Shown here: positions 52,280 to 61,618 of the stretch, in pieces | Layout of the letters: the number at the start of each line of letters is the position of its first letter | Position numbering within the stretch: position 1 is the first letter of the stretch | DNA from: Palaemon carinicauda | Lineage: Eukaryota; Arthropoda; Malacostraca; Decapoda; Palaemonidae | Direction of reading: 5' to 3' | Length of the DNA stretch: 64,000 nt | Assembly: GCF_036898095.1 (NCBI RefSeq) | Contig: NC_090746.1 | Location: 108,950,172-109,014,171, forward strand | The notes under the pieces: model-generated | The model's input: the letters and a program-made list of their open reading frames with translations, nothing else | The model's database searches: none | Told to the model about the DNA's origin: nothing | Position numbers and translations under genes: made by a program

Positions 52280-53590
52280 GTGCATGAGTGTTGTAATTCA
52301 AGAGGTATTAGTTTGTTAAGCATAGTTGGAAAAGTGTATGGTAGAGTATTGATTAATAGGATCAAGGATAAAACAGAGAATGCAATCTTTGAAATACAGG
52401 GTGGTTTTAGAAGAGGTAGGGGTTGTATGAATCAGATTTTTACAGTTAGGCAGATATGCGAGAAATATTTAGCAAAAGGTAAGGAGGTGTATGTTGCGTT
52501 TATGGATCTGGAGAAAGCGTATGATAGAGTTGATAGGGAAGCAATGTGGAATGTGATGAGGTTATATGGAGTTGGTGGAAGGTTGTTGCAAGCAGTGAAA
52601 AGTTTCTACAAAGGTAGTAAAGCATGTGTTGGGATAGGAAATGAAGTGAGTGATTGGTTTCCGGTGAGAGTGGGGCTGAGACAGGGATGTGTGATGTCGC
52701 CATGGTTGTTTAACTTGTATGTTTATGGAGTGGTGAGAGAGATGAATGCTCGAGTGCTTGGACGAGGATTAAAACTGGTAGACGAGAATGACCATGAATG
52801 GGAGGTAAATCAGTTGTTGTATGCAGATGATACTGTACTGGTTGCAGACACAGAAGAGAAGCTTGGACGATTAGTGACAGAATTTGGAAGTGTGTGTGAG
52901 AAGAAGTTGAGAGTTAATGTGGGTAAGAGTAAGGTTATGAGATGTACGAGAAGGGAAGGTGGTGCAAGGTTGAATGTCATGTTGAATGGAGAGTTACTTG
53001 AGGAGGTGGATCAGTTTAAGTACTTGGGGTCTGTTGTTGCAGCAAATGGTGGAGTGGAAGCAGATGTACGTCAGAGAGTGAAAGAAGGTTGCAAAGTGTT
53101 GGGGGCAGTTAAGGGAGTAATAAAAAATAGAGGGTTGGGCATGAATGTAAAGAGAGTTCTATATGAGAAAGTGATTGTACCAACTGTGATGTATGGATCG
53201 GAGTTGTGGGGAATGAAAGTGATGGAGAGACAGAAATTGAATGTGTTTGAGATGAAGTGTCTAAGGAGTATGGCTGGTGTATCTCGAGTAGATAGGGTTA
53301 GGAACAAAGTGGTAAGAGTGAGAACGGGTGTAAGGAATGAGTTAGCAGCTAGAGTGGATATGAATGTGTTGAGGTGGTTTGGCCATGTTGAGAGAATGGA
53401 AAATGGATGTCTGCTAAAGAAGGTGATGAATGCAAGAGTTGATGGGAGAAGTACTAGAGGAAGGCCAAGGTTTGGGTGGATGGTTGGAGAGAAGGAAGCT
53501 CTGGGTGATAGGAGGATAGATGTGAGCGAGGCAAGAGAGCGTGCTAGAAATTGGAATGAATGGCGAGCGATTGTGACGCAGTTCCGGTAG
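52280..53590 (+). pseudogene. RTE-like reverse transcriptase and C-terminal domain
   Basis: A 436-residue open frame: NSRGISLL at the start, GGFRRGRGCMNQIF (residues 41-54), catalytic motif A FMDLEKAYDRVDR (74-86), LRQGCVMSP (133-141), catalytic YADD (181-184), then the thumb and a C-terminal RWFGHVERM region. RT catalytic residues are present. The first ATG is probably not the native start, because upstream segments with RT similarity lie in another frame across a stop. It converts element RNA to DNA at a nicked target. The clade call (RTE group) is by motif resemblance and 3' structure. Confidence 0.85.
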
Positions 53591-53817
53591 CAGCAGTAGG
53601 GGATTCAGCATTATGAAGCTTCATCTGTGGTGGATAATGTGGGAGGGTGGGCTGTGACACCCTAGCAGTACCAGCTGAACTCAGTTGAGTCCCTTGTTAG
53701 GCTGGGAGGAACGTAGAGAGTAGAGGTCCCCTTTTTGTTTTTGTTTCTTTGTTGATGTCGGCTACCCTCAAAAATTGGGGGAAGTGCCATGGTATATGTA
53801 TGTATGTATGTATATAT
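53591..53817 (+). other. 3' UTR of the RTE-like element
   Basis: Non-coding tail with GGAGGGTGGGCTGTGACACC and CTCAAAAATTGGGGGAAGTG blocks, ending in (TGTA)n and (TA)n. This tail type recalls a common decapod repeat; no second copy exists in the window. Confidence 0.6.
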
Positions 53818-53889
53818 ATAAGTACTGTATAAGAAAATTAAGTTAAAAGACAAAAATTAATGGCAGTCCAAAATAGGCGAGGGGGAGAG

Positions 53890-54101
53890 AGGAAACAACC
53901 ACTCTCGGTCCGAGCCAAAAGTAAAGTGACTAAATCACAGGTGTATGAACGGGAGTGGTAGCAAGCTACCCATCCCTACCCCTGCTAACTAGCGGTGTGG
54001 GTAGTTAACCCTCGCTAAATTTTAATAGCTCGTCATTTCAGCTCCGCCGAAAGTATAACCCCTAATAAATAGCGTGGTTTGTATTCCAGTTACGGAACAA
54101 A
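53890..54101 (-). repeat. Left inverted terminal repeat, copy D
   Basis: Reverse complement of 44393-44575 over about 190 bp with few mismatches, plus its own outer end 54055-54101 (CAAACCACGC...GGAACAAA in reverse), which is duplicated in the internal complementary region. The element ends at AAA (54099-54101). Confidence 0.85.
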
Positions 54102-55000
54102 CACTCCTTATTCTTCAATTTCATTCAAGAGTTACCCAATAAACCATAATTTCCTGATTAAAACATTCTACCTTAAACCACAGAGGATACCTGGTCAAAC
54201 ACACACTACTGTATTCATAAAATATTCATAATATAAAAAAAAAGTTGTGTAAATTCTAAGAAAAATATTGTAGGATTTACTGACACTAAGAGTTCCAGGT
54301 GTAAAATATTACTATGAATACAGGAGTATAGTGCTGAGTAAATCAATAATTAGTGTTGCTTTCACTCTCCTAAAACCAAAAATCTGACCTACAACTTTCT
54401 AAATTTATCAAGCAAATGTATCATTCTCATAATTGAAATGACAAACTAAAATTTCCTTAATTATTGTATGGATTCTGCTCCATAAACTAACTCCAGTTAG
54501 CCTATTCAATTTATCCAAGTGTATTTACTGGTTAACCTTCAATCAATGAATCAGCTTGTTCTACCTACCTTGACCACTTTATTTATCATACCTTAAACTA
54601 TGGAAACTTATCTCAAACAATCTGACTAACTAACCTAGTCTAGATTAGTTCATAGATCTTATCCAATGTTATTGTTTTTGACTTGCTGGTTATACTTCAT
54701 TCATGGACTAACTTACCCAACAGTATAAAACTGACAACCTGGTGTGGCCGAAGTCACGTCTTTAATGTTAAAAAACTAAGAACAATGTTTTTTTTTGCTA
54801 ATGATTAACCAATGTTATCTTAAATCAATAATAAATCTAACCAACCTTATTCATTAATTATATAAACCTACTTTTATCAACCATTGGCTGCCTTATCGTG
54901 CTTTTGTCCCTTGCTGATTATTCATTTCATAATCTAAATTACTAATCATACTTTACATCTACTAACAAATTAAATCCCCTCTCATGTATATTATTTCCTG
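54102..55000. other. AT-rich non-coding DNA
   Basis: Nothing recognisable beyond short CTAACC-type words. Confidence 0.5.
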
Positions 55001-55261
55001 AGAGATATCAAAGAGGAGGAGTTGGGGGAGTGACTGCTCCCCACACTCAAGTTTTGGGGTGTCTGAATGCGAGTGGATGTAGTACAATAAGTGTAGAAGT
55101 TATGAGATTGGAAGTTTGTTTTGGAATAGAAGGATGGGTGAACTGGCCCTGTGCAAGACAAAGATAAAGGGTTATTGTTGCTGTTGGAGCCCCTGGGCTT
55201 ATATTATCCAGCTTTTCCAACTAGGGTTGTAGCTTAGCAAGTAATAATCATAATCATAATC

Positions 55262-55299
<38 letters not shown>

Positions 55300-55300
55300 G
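55001..55300 (+). repeat. Retroelement 3' end with (TAA)n tail
   Basis: A GC-richer stretch ending in GCTTTTCCAACTAGGGTTGTAGCTTAGC and then a CATAAT/(TAA)n tail at about 55248-55298. The tail structure and the remembered resemblance to a frequent decapod repeat suggest the 3' end of a non-LTR element. No coding domain. Confidence 0.5.
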
Positions 55301-55429
55301 GGTGAAGTGATGTTTGGTGAAGTAATAAGTAGTGTCTGGGATTGAAAAGGGAAGAGCAAGAGAGGGTGTGGCTTTATTGCAGAGTGAATGGTGAGTGAAT
55401 GGTGAGTGAATGGATGACAGGTACAGTAC

Positions 55430-56640
55430 TGTAGTGAATGGTAGACAGGCCAAAAAGAAGGGAGCGTACCAACAGTTACAATCGGAAATATCGCCAGGAC
55501 ATTCTTGTAACTATATCCTCAAAGATGCTAACCATCCTGAGAATAACATAAGAGGAGAGAAAGGCATCGTTGGCGACTCCATCTACCAGAGAGAGAGACT
55601 AACCATCTCGCTGGTAGTGTTAGGTGAAAGGGGAACTACACATAGACAAGGGTTGCAAACATCGAACTACCTGTCGTCTCACAGAAAAAGCTTTGTCAAA
55701 TAGAGGGGGGACAGGTAGAAGGTGACTCGTGTGCATGGAGTAAGCGCTTAGACTGATCGAATCTCCCGGTGTTAAGTGACATGGAGTTGTGACAAACAAC
55801 AGTCAAGGTCACCAACACTGACCGAGAACATCTGCCACCTAACTCCCAGAGGAGCTATTGCCAAGCGATGAAGAAGGCAGGCAGCAATTTGCTTGACAAC
55901 AATAGAGACTGGTTAAAACCCAAAGTTGTCAGCACAGACAATGAACTACCGTGTCATCAGACTCAATAAGGCACGGTCGCCAAAAGAAAGAGAGCATGGG
56001 AAGGGGACATCTGATTCCATTGGAATGAGTATGCGAACCAATCCATTGTTTCAGTGTTGGAAGACATGCAGGAATGCCACCCGTGACTCAAGTTGCCAAC
56101 ACCAACCACAGACTACCTGTCATTTGATTCATTAAGGCACTGTGTTCAACAGCCAAGAGGAGAGAGCGTACCAACAGTGTTAGGATCTGAACGGTTGCCA
56201 GGATATACCTGTAACTAAATCCTCAAGGGCGCCGAACAAAGAGGCACTAAAAGATGCCAAACCACTGCTCATAATGTCATAATAAGCAGAGGGAAAAGGC
56301 ATAGTTGGTAACTCAGTTTCCTGAAGAAAGACAAATTAGCTGGTTCAGTGTCAGACAAAAATGGGGGAAATATCACACCAACAGGCAGACTATCTATCAC
56401 CTTACAGAAGAAGGCGCAGTCGGCAAGAAAGCACTGTCAGCAAGAAGCCACCTCCAACACTTTATGACAGGAACGTTCCTCATGAGAACCACCGTCGTAG
56501 CCCTGAGTCTAAGGCTGAGGGCTCCTGGACAAAATTTCTCTCTTAAAGATTTAAATCACATTCTAGATAAAAAGTCACAAGAGCCAACAAAGAGACTAAA
56601 AAGCGAAAAGGGTGATTAGGAACTTTGGCTACTCAATGTA
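55430..56640. repeat. Degenerate long-period repeats
   Basis: A GAGAGCGTACCAACAGT word followed by CGCCAGGA, TTGTAACTA and ATCCTCAA occurs near 55463 and again near 56163. An ACTACCTGTCRTC...AATAAGGCAC word recurs near 55665, 55945, 56110 and 56385. The pattern fits an old array of about 170-280-bp units. Open frames here lack known domains. Confidence 0.45.
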
Positions 56641-56689
56641 AGAGAACGAGAGTTTCTCATTGGACAAGTAATCAATCCTTCTCTACTTA

Positions 56690-57160
56690 CTTTGCTTAAA
56701 AAGGCTGTTTTCCTGGTCCTATCACTCATGGAAACTCTGTGTCTTGCTAGACCTAAAGATCTGTTTGTCACATACAGTCTTAAGTAAAGAGAATTGAGGC
56801 AGAATATTCCACACTATATCAATCCATGTATTGAAGCACTTAGAAAAGAAGAAAAGCTTCAGTTTCTTCTTGAAACCCTTCGGATGTCTAGCACGAGTTT
56901 GTTGCAAGACTTGGAGCTCCATATTTGAAAGCTCTAGAACATAAAGTGGATGAGACATCTTGGTTTATATTCTAAACATTGTGTAACTATTCTCGTGTCA
57001 ACACGATTGTTGATTGCACGGTAGATAGCAATTCTCTTTGATATTCCAATACGAGTCCTATGATGCAATGGTTGGAATTCCAAGAAATCTCGTCTAACCA
57101 CAGAAGCCCAATTTAATCAGCAAGGAATCTCTAATTAAAGCAGTGATAAAAAGCACCAGT
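56690..57160 (-). pseudogene. L2/CR1-like 3'-end fragment
   Basis: The minus strand reads, across frames, VDTRIVTQCLEYKPRC and FKKKLKLFFF, matching the C-terminal tail of L2-like polyproteins. The same part of the 12-kb element also ends in a basic KKKLK-like stretch followed by aromatic residues. Only the last part of the element is present. Confidence 0.6.
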
Positions 57161-57791
57161 GGAAACGTTCCAGAAATGCTGCACCTAAGCTGCGTGGAAA
57201 CATTCCAAGGCTACTCCCATCAGGAAGTAGATTCAACGTTTGAGACCAAGAGAAAGAACAGAAAACCAAAAGATAATCAGTTCTTCATCTTCAATGAAGG
57301 GCTGGCAAACCCTATTTCTTCTGATGGAAGAGAAAAGAATAAAAGGTTGAGATACTACTGCCAGAGAGTTATGGGGTCCTTTGACTGGCCAGACAATACT
57401 ACATTGGATCCTTCTCTATGGTTACAGTTCATTTTCCTTTTCCCTACACATACACTGAATAGTCTGGCCTATTCTTTACACATTCTCCTCTGCCCTCATA
57501 CACCGTATAACACTGAGATTACCAAACAATTCTTCTTCACCCAAGGGGTTAACTACTGCACTGTAATAGTTCGGTGGCCACTTTCTTCTTGGTAAGGTAG
57601 AAGAGACTCTTTAGCTATAGTAAGCAGCTCTTCTAGGAGAAAGACACCCCAAAATCAAACTAATGTTCTCTAGACTTGGGTAGTGCCATAGCCTCTGTAC
57701 CATGGTCTTCCACTGTCTTGGGTTAGACTTCTCTTGCTTGAAGGTACACTCGGGCACACTATTCTATCTTATTTCTCTTCTTCCTATTATT

Positions 57792-57836
<45 letters not shown>
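57161..57836 (+). repeat. Interspersed repeat ending in (TAA)n
   Basis: A 150-residue open frame (57143-57595) and the following TAGTGCCATAGCCTCTGTAC, TCTTCCACTGTCTTGGG and GGTACACTCGGGCACACTA segments lead into (TAA)n (57791-57836). This composition and tail recall a very common decapod retroelement 3' end, from memory. DIRS copy E begins exactly where the TAA tail ends. Confidence 0.5.
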
Positions 57837-58077
57837 TGATATTTTAATTATAAAATACATTTTTGAATATACTTACCCTGTGAATATATAATAGCTGCAA
57901 CTCTGTTGCTCGACACACAAAAAACAGTAAAAACTCGCCAGCGATCACTATACAGGTTGCGGGTGTGCCCACCAGCGCCAACTGTCGGCCAGATACCATA
58001 CTCGATGTAAACAAAGACTCAATTTCTTCTCATCCCACTGCGTCTCTATTGGGGAGGAAGGGAGGGTCGTTTAATTT
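57837..58077 (-). repeat. Right terminal repeat, copy E
   Basis: The outer ~52 bp (57837-57889, GATATTTTAATTATAAAATA...) are inverted at 58078-58130 with two or so mismatches. The inner part includes CGATCACTATACAGGTTGCG and a GGGAGGAAGGGAGGGTCG block. The partner left repeat is outside the window. Confidence 0.8.
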
Positions 58078-58175
58078 ATATATTCACCGGGTAAGTATAT
58101 TCAAAAATTTATTTTATAATTAAAATATCATTTTTAAATATTTAACTTAGCCGGTGAATATATAATAGCTGATTC
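58078..58175 (-). repeat. Internal complementary region, copy E
   Basis: 58078-58130 is the reverse complement of the right outer end 57837-57889. The adjoining 58131-58175 (TTTTTAAATATTTAACTTAG then CCGGTGAATATATAATAGC) should, by analogy with copies C and D, be the reverse complement of the unseen left outer end. It also resembles the right repeat in direct orientation (GTGAATATATAATAGCTG at 57880-57897), as expected if left and right repeats share their inner part. Confidence 0.75.
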
Positions 58176-58571
58176 ACACCCAAGGAGGTGGGTAGAGACC
58201 AGTTAAATATGTTTACATCGTACAAGCTAAGAGTTTTTATTTCATTTTGAAAGTTATCAATATAACAAAAACAAAATAAATAGGTACCTGGTAAGGAAGT
58301 CGACTTAGACGATTACTCTGCCTTGTAAGTACGTCTTCCTTACGGAGCCTCGCGATCCTCTTAGGATGCTGACAGACCCCTAGGAGCTGAAGTATCAAGG
58401 GCTGCAACCCATACAACAGGACCTCATCAAACCCCTAATCTGGGCGCTCTCAAGAAATGACTTTGACCACCCGCCAAATCAACCAGGATGCGAAAGGCTT
58501 CTTAGCCTTCCGGACAACCCATAAAAACAACATTAAAAACATTTCAAGAGACAGATTAAAAGGATATGGAA
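58176..58571 (-). other. 3' UTR of copy E
   Basis: Non-coding between the recombinase stop and the complementary region. No feature beyond short palindromes. Confidence 0.6.
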
Positions 58572-60848
58572 TTAGGGAATTGTAGTGGTTGAGCCCTCAC
58601 CCACTACTGCACTCGCTGCTACGAATGGTCCCAGTGTGTAGCAGTTCTCGTAAAGAGACTGGACATCTTTCAAGTAAAATAACGCGAACACTGACTTGCT
58701 ACTCCAATAGGTTGCGTCCATTATACTTTGCAGAGATCTATTTTGCTTAAAGGCCACGGAAGTTGCTACAGCTCTAACTTCGTGCGTCTTAACCTTAAGC
58801 AAAGATCGGTCTTCCTCACTCAGATGTGAATGAGCTTCTCGTATTAACAATCTGATAAAGTATGACAAAGCATTCTTTGACATAGGCAAGGATGGTTTCT
58901 TAACTGAACACCATAAAGCTTCAGATTGGCCTCGTAAAGGTTTAGTACGATCTAAATAGAACTTAAGAGCTCTAACAGGGCATAAGACTCTTTCTAGTTC
59001 ATTGCCTACGATCTCCGATAAGCTGGGAATATCGAAAGATTTAGGCCAAGGCCGAGAAGGTAGCTCATTTTTGGCTAGAAAACCAAGTTGCAGCGAACAA
59101 GTAGCTTTTTCCGACGAAAATCCGATGTTCTTGCTGAAGGCATGAATCTCACTGACTCTTTTAGCCGAGGCTAAGCACACCAGGAAAAGAGTCTTAAGAG
59201 TAAGATTTTTCAGGGAGGCTGACTGTAAAGGCTCAAACCTGTCTGACATGAGGAATCTTAGTACCACGTCTAAATTCCACCCAGGAGTAGCCAAATGACG
59301 CTCCTTAGTGGTCTCAAAAGACTTAAGGAGGTCTTGCAGATCTTTATTGTTGGAAAAATCTAAGCCTCTATGCCGGAAGACCGATGCCAACATGCTTCTG
59401 TAGCCCTTGATAGTGGGAGCTGAAAGGGATCGTCCTTTTCTCAGGTACAAGAGAAAATCAGCTATTTGGGCTACAGAGGTACTGGTTGAGGATACAGAAA
59501 CTGACTTGCACCAGTCTCGGAAGACTTCCCACTTCGATTGGTAGACTCTAATGGTAGACGCTCTCCTTGCTCTAGCAATCGCACTGGCTGCCTCCTTCGA
59601 AAAGCCTCTAGCTCTCGAGAGTCTTTCGATAGTCTGAAGGCAGTCAGACGAAGAGCGTGGAGGCTTTGGTGTACCTTCTTTACGTGTGGCTGACGTAGAA
59701 GGTCTACTCTTAGAGGAAGACTTCTGGGAACGTCTACTAACCATCGAAGTACCTCGGTGAACCATTCTCTCGCGGGCCAGAGGGGAGCAACTAACGTCAA
59801 CCTTGTCCCTTCGTGAGAGGCGAACTTCTGCAGTACCTTGTTGACAATCTTGAATGGTGGGAATGCGTAGAGATCCAGATGTGACCAATCTAGGAGGAAG
59901 GCATCTATATGTATTGCTGCTGGGTCTGGGACTGGAGAGCAATAGATTGGAAGCCTCTTGGTCAGCGAGGTTGCAAAGAGATCTATGGTGGGTTGACCCC
60001 AAGTGGCCCAAAGTCTCTTGAACACATCCTTGTGGAGGGTCCATTCTGTTGGAATTACTTGCCCTTTCCGACTGAGACAATCTGCTAGGACGTTCAAGTC
60101 GCCCTGGATGAACCTCGTTACTAGGGAGATGCCTCGACCTTTTGACCAGATGAGCAGGTCCCTTGCGATCTCGTACAATGTCAGTGAGTGGGTACCTCCT
60201 TGTTTGGAGATGTACGCCAAGGCCGTGGTGTTGTCCGAGTTTACTTCCACCACTTTGCCTCGAAGGAGATACTCGAAGCTTTTCAAGGCCAGATGAACTG
60301 CCAACAGCTCCTTGCAGTTGATATGCATGCTCCTCTGACTCGAGTTCCACAGACCTGAGCATTCCCGACCGTCCAGCGTCGCGCCCCAGCCCAAGTCCGA
60401 TGCGTCCGAGAAGAGAACGTGGTTGGGTATCTGAACAGCCAGGAGAAGACCCTCTCTTAGGTTGATATTGTCCTTCCACCAAGTCAGACAAGACTTCATC
60501 TTTCCGGAAATCGGGATCGAGACCGCCTCTAGCGTCTTGTCCTTTTTCCAGTGAAAAGCCAGATGGAATTGGAGAGGACGGAGGTGTAGTCTTCCTAGAG
60601 ATACAAATTGCTCCAGGGATGACAGCGTCCCTACCAGACTCATCCACAGCCTGACTGAGCAGCGTTCTTTCTTCAGCATCTTCTGGATGGAGAGCAGGGC
60701 TTGATCTATTCTGGGGGCCGACGGAAAAGCCCGAAAAGCTTGACTGTGAATCTCCATCCCTAAATACAGAATAGTTTGGGATGGGACCAGCTGCGACTTT
60801 TCCAAATTGACTAGGAGTCCCAATTCCTTGGTCAGATCTAGAGTCCAC
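58572..60848 (-). CDS. DIRS tyrosine recombinase frame (copy E)
   Basis: A 758-residue open frame. The recognisable recombinase occupies about residues 400-745: an N-terminal SAM-like part (YQSKWEVFRDWC, 436-447; IADFLLYL; TIKGYRSML) and a catalytic domain with R564 (KRVSEIH), a likely K593, H689-x-x-R692 (THEVR), W715 and the nucleophile Y725 (FALFYLKDV), ending in the FVAASAVV-like C-terminal motif. All expected residues are present. It would integrate the circular DNA copy and explains the absence of target duplications. Residues 1-390 overlap the RT frame in another register and show no known domain; the true start is probably nearer residue 380, via frameshift or internal initiation. Confidence 0.9.
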   Translation of the reverse strand: MDSRSDQGIGTPSQFGKVAAGPIPNYSVFRDGDSQSSFSGFSVGPQNRSSPALHPEDAEERTLLSQAVDESGRDAVIPGAICISRKTTPPSSPIPSGFSLEKGQDARGGLDPDFRKDEVLSDLVEGQYQPKRGSSPGCSDTQPRSLLGRIGLGLGRDAGRSGMLRSVELESEEHAYQLQGAVGSSSGLEKLRVSPSRQSGGSKLGQHHGLGVHLQTRRYPLTDIVRDRKGPAHLVKRSRHLPSNEVHPGRLERPSRLSQSERASNSNRMDPPQGCVQETLGHLGSTHHRSLCNLADQEASNLLLSSPRPSSNTYRCLPPRLVTSGSLRIPTIQDCQQGTAEVRLSRRDKVDVSCSPLARERMVHRGTSMVSRRSQKSSSKSRPSTSATRKEGTPKPPRSSSDCLQTIERLSRARGFSKEAASAIARARRASTIRVYQSKWEVFRDWCKSVSVSSTSTSVAQIADFLLYLRKGRSLSAPTIKGYRSMLASVFRHRGLDFSNNKDLQDLLKSFETTKERHLATPGWNLDVVLRFLMSDRFEPLQSASLKNLTLKTLFLVCLASAKRVSEIHAFSKNIGFSSEKATCSLQLGFLAKNELPSRPWPKSFDIPSLSEIVGNELERVLCPVRALKFYLDRTKPLRGQSEALWCSVKKPSLPMSKNALSYFIRLLIREAHSHLSEEDRSLLKVKTHEVRAVATSVAFKQNRSLQSIMDATYWSSKSVFALFYLKDVQSLYENCYTLGPFVAASAVVGEGSTTTIP

Positions 60849-61618
60849 TTGAGATCATTCAGACAGCGACGACTGGAAGAGGCTCTGAGAAGCCAGTCGT
60901 CCAAATAAAGGGAGGCTCGGATGTCCGATAAGTGGAGGAATTTGGCCACATTCCTCATCAGCCTCGTAAATACGAGAGGAGCTGTGCTTAGGCCAAAGCA
61001 CAGGGCCCGAAACTGGTAAACCACATCTTCGAAGACGAATCTCAGAAAAGGTTGGGAGTCTGAGTGAATGGGGATGTGGAAGTAGGCGTCCCTTAGGTCT
61101 AGCGAGACCATCCAGTCTTCCTTTCTGACCGCTGCTAAGACTGACTTTGTGGTCTCCATGGAAAACTTCGTCTTTATGACAAAGACATTCAGAGCACTGA
61201 CGTCTACCACCGGTCTCCAACCTCCTGTCTTCTTTGATACTAGGAAGAGACGGTTGTAAAACCCCGGTGATTGAAGGTCCGAGACTTTGACCACCGCTCC
61301 CTTCTCTAGCAAAAGAGACACTTCCAGTTTCAGGGCTTGTCTCTTTTCTTCCTCTCTGTACCTGGGAGAGAGATCGATGGGGGACGTCGCTAGAGGGGGT
61401 TTGCGTACAAAAGGGATTTTGTACCCATCTCTGAGTAACCTCACAGATTGTTGATCTGCGCCTCTCTTCTCCCAGGCTTGCCAGAAGTTCTTGAGTCTGG
61501 CTCCTACTGCTGTCTGAAGTTGCGGGCAGTCAGACTCTGCCCTTAGAGGACTTGGATCCTTTCCTCTTCCCTCGCTTCCCTTCGGCACGAGCACCTCCCC
61601 TGTTGGAGGCTCTGCCAC
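59471..61618 (-). CDS. DIRS reverse transcriptase / RNase H frame (copy E)
   Basis: 715 residues. Reverse transcriptase: FLVSKKTGGWRPVVDVS (125-141), motif A LDLRDAYFHIPI (173-184), QFRALCFGLSTAP (202-214), catalytic YLDD (238-241), YLGMEI. RNase H: FSDASDLGWGA (403-413, D405), E437 (CKELLA), D462 (NSDNT), D513 (LADCLSR). A C-terminal region with PTIDLFAT and SPVPDP, typical of DIRS polyproteins, follows. It copies the RNA into DNA and removes the template. The first ATG overlaps the gag frame by 89 bp in a +1 register; the 3' 1378 bp overlap the recombinase frame. No stop or missing catalytic residue is seen. Confidence 0.92.
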   Translation of the reverse strand: MAEPPTGEVLVPKGSEGRGKDPSPLRAESDCPQLQTAVGARLKNFWQAWEKRGADQQSVRLLRDGYKIPFVRKPPLATSPIDLSPRYREEEKRQALKLEVSLLLEKGAVVKVSDLQSPGFYNRLFLVSKKTGGWRPVVDVSALNVFVIKTKFSMETTKSVLAAVRKEDWMVSLDLRDAYFHIPIHSDSQPFLRFVFEDVVYQFRALCFGLSTAPLVFTRLMRNVAKFLHLSDIRASLYLDDWLLRASSSRRCLNDLKWTLDLTKELGLLVNLEKSQLVPSQTILYLGMEIHSQAFRAFPSAPRIDQALLSIQKMLKKERCSVRLWMSLVGTLSSLEQFVSLGRLHLRPLQFHLAFHWKKDKTLEAVSIPISGKMKSCLTWWKDNINLREGLLLAVQIPNHVLFSDASDLGWGATLDGRECSGLWNSSQRSMHINCKELLAVHLALKSFEYLLRGKVVEVNSDNTTALAYISKQGGTHSLTLYEIARDLLIWSKGRGISLVTRFIQGDLNVLADCLSRKGQVIPTEWTLHKDVFKRLWATWGQPTIDLFATSLTKRLPIYCSPVPDPAAIHIDAFLLDWSHLDLYAFPPFKIVNKVLQKFASHEGTRLTLVAPLWPAREWFTEVLRWLVDVPRSLPLRVDLLRQPHVKKVHQSLHALRLTAFRLSKDSRELEAFRRRQPVRLLEQGERLPLESTNRSGKSSETGASQFLYPQPVPL

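Larger units (their letters stand above)
51237..53817 (+). mobile_element. RTE-like non-LTR retrotransposon nested in copy D, 5'-truncated
   Basis: Contains the end of an apurinic-type endonuclease, a reverse transcriptase and a short 3' UTR ending in (TGTA)n/(TA)n, as in RTE-type elements that finish in short repeats. A possible 7-bp target duplication ATAAGTA flanks it (51230-51236 and 53818-53824). The 5' truncation falls within the endonuclease. Frames are interrupted by a few stops and frameshifts only, so it is younger than its host element. Confidence 0.75.
44350..54101 (-). mobile_element. Degraded DIRS-like retrotransposon, copy D, with nested RTE
   Basis: Bounded by inverted repeats (44393-44575 against about 53890-54082), with outer extensions that differ on the two sides and an internal complementary region at 44611-44706. 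On the minus strand the order is left repeat, leader with tandem arrays, gag-like region, degraded RT (47400-46773), recombinase remnants (46090-45148), complementary region, right repeat. Subtracting the nested retrotransposon 51237-53817 leaves about 7.2 kb, in the DIRS range. All frames are broken. Confidence 0.8.

Noticed and set aside
57143..57595. 150-residue plus-strand frame as a host gene
   Set aside because: No domain; it runs into a repeat with a (TAA)n tail, so it is more likely part of a retroelement 3' end.
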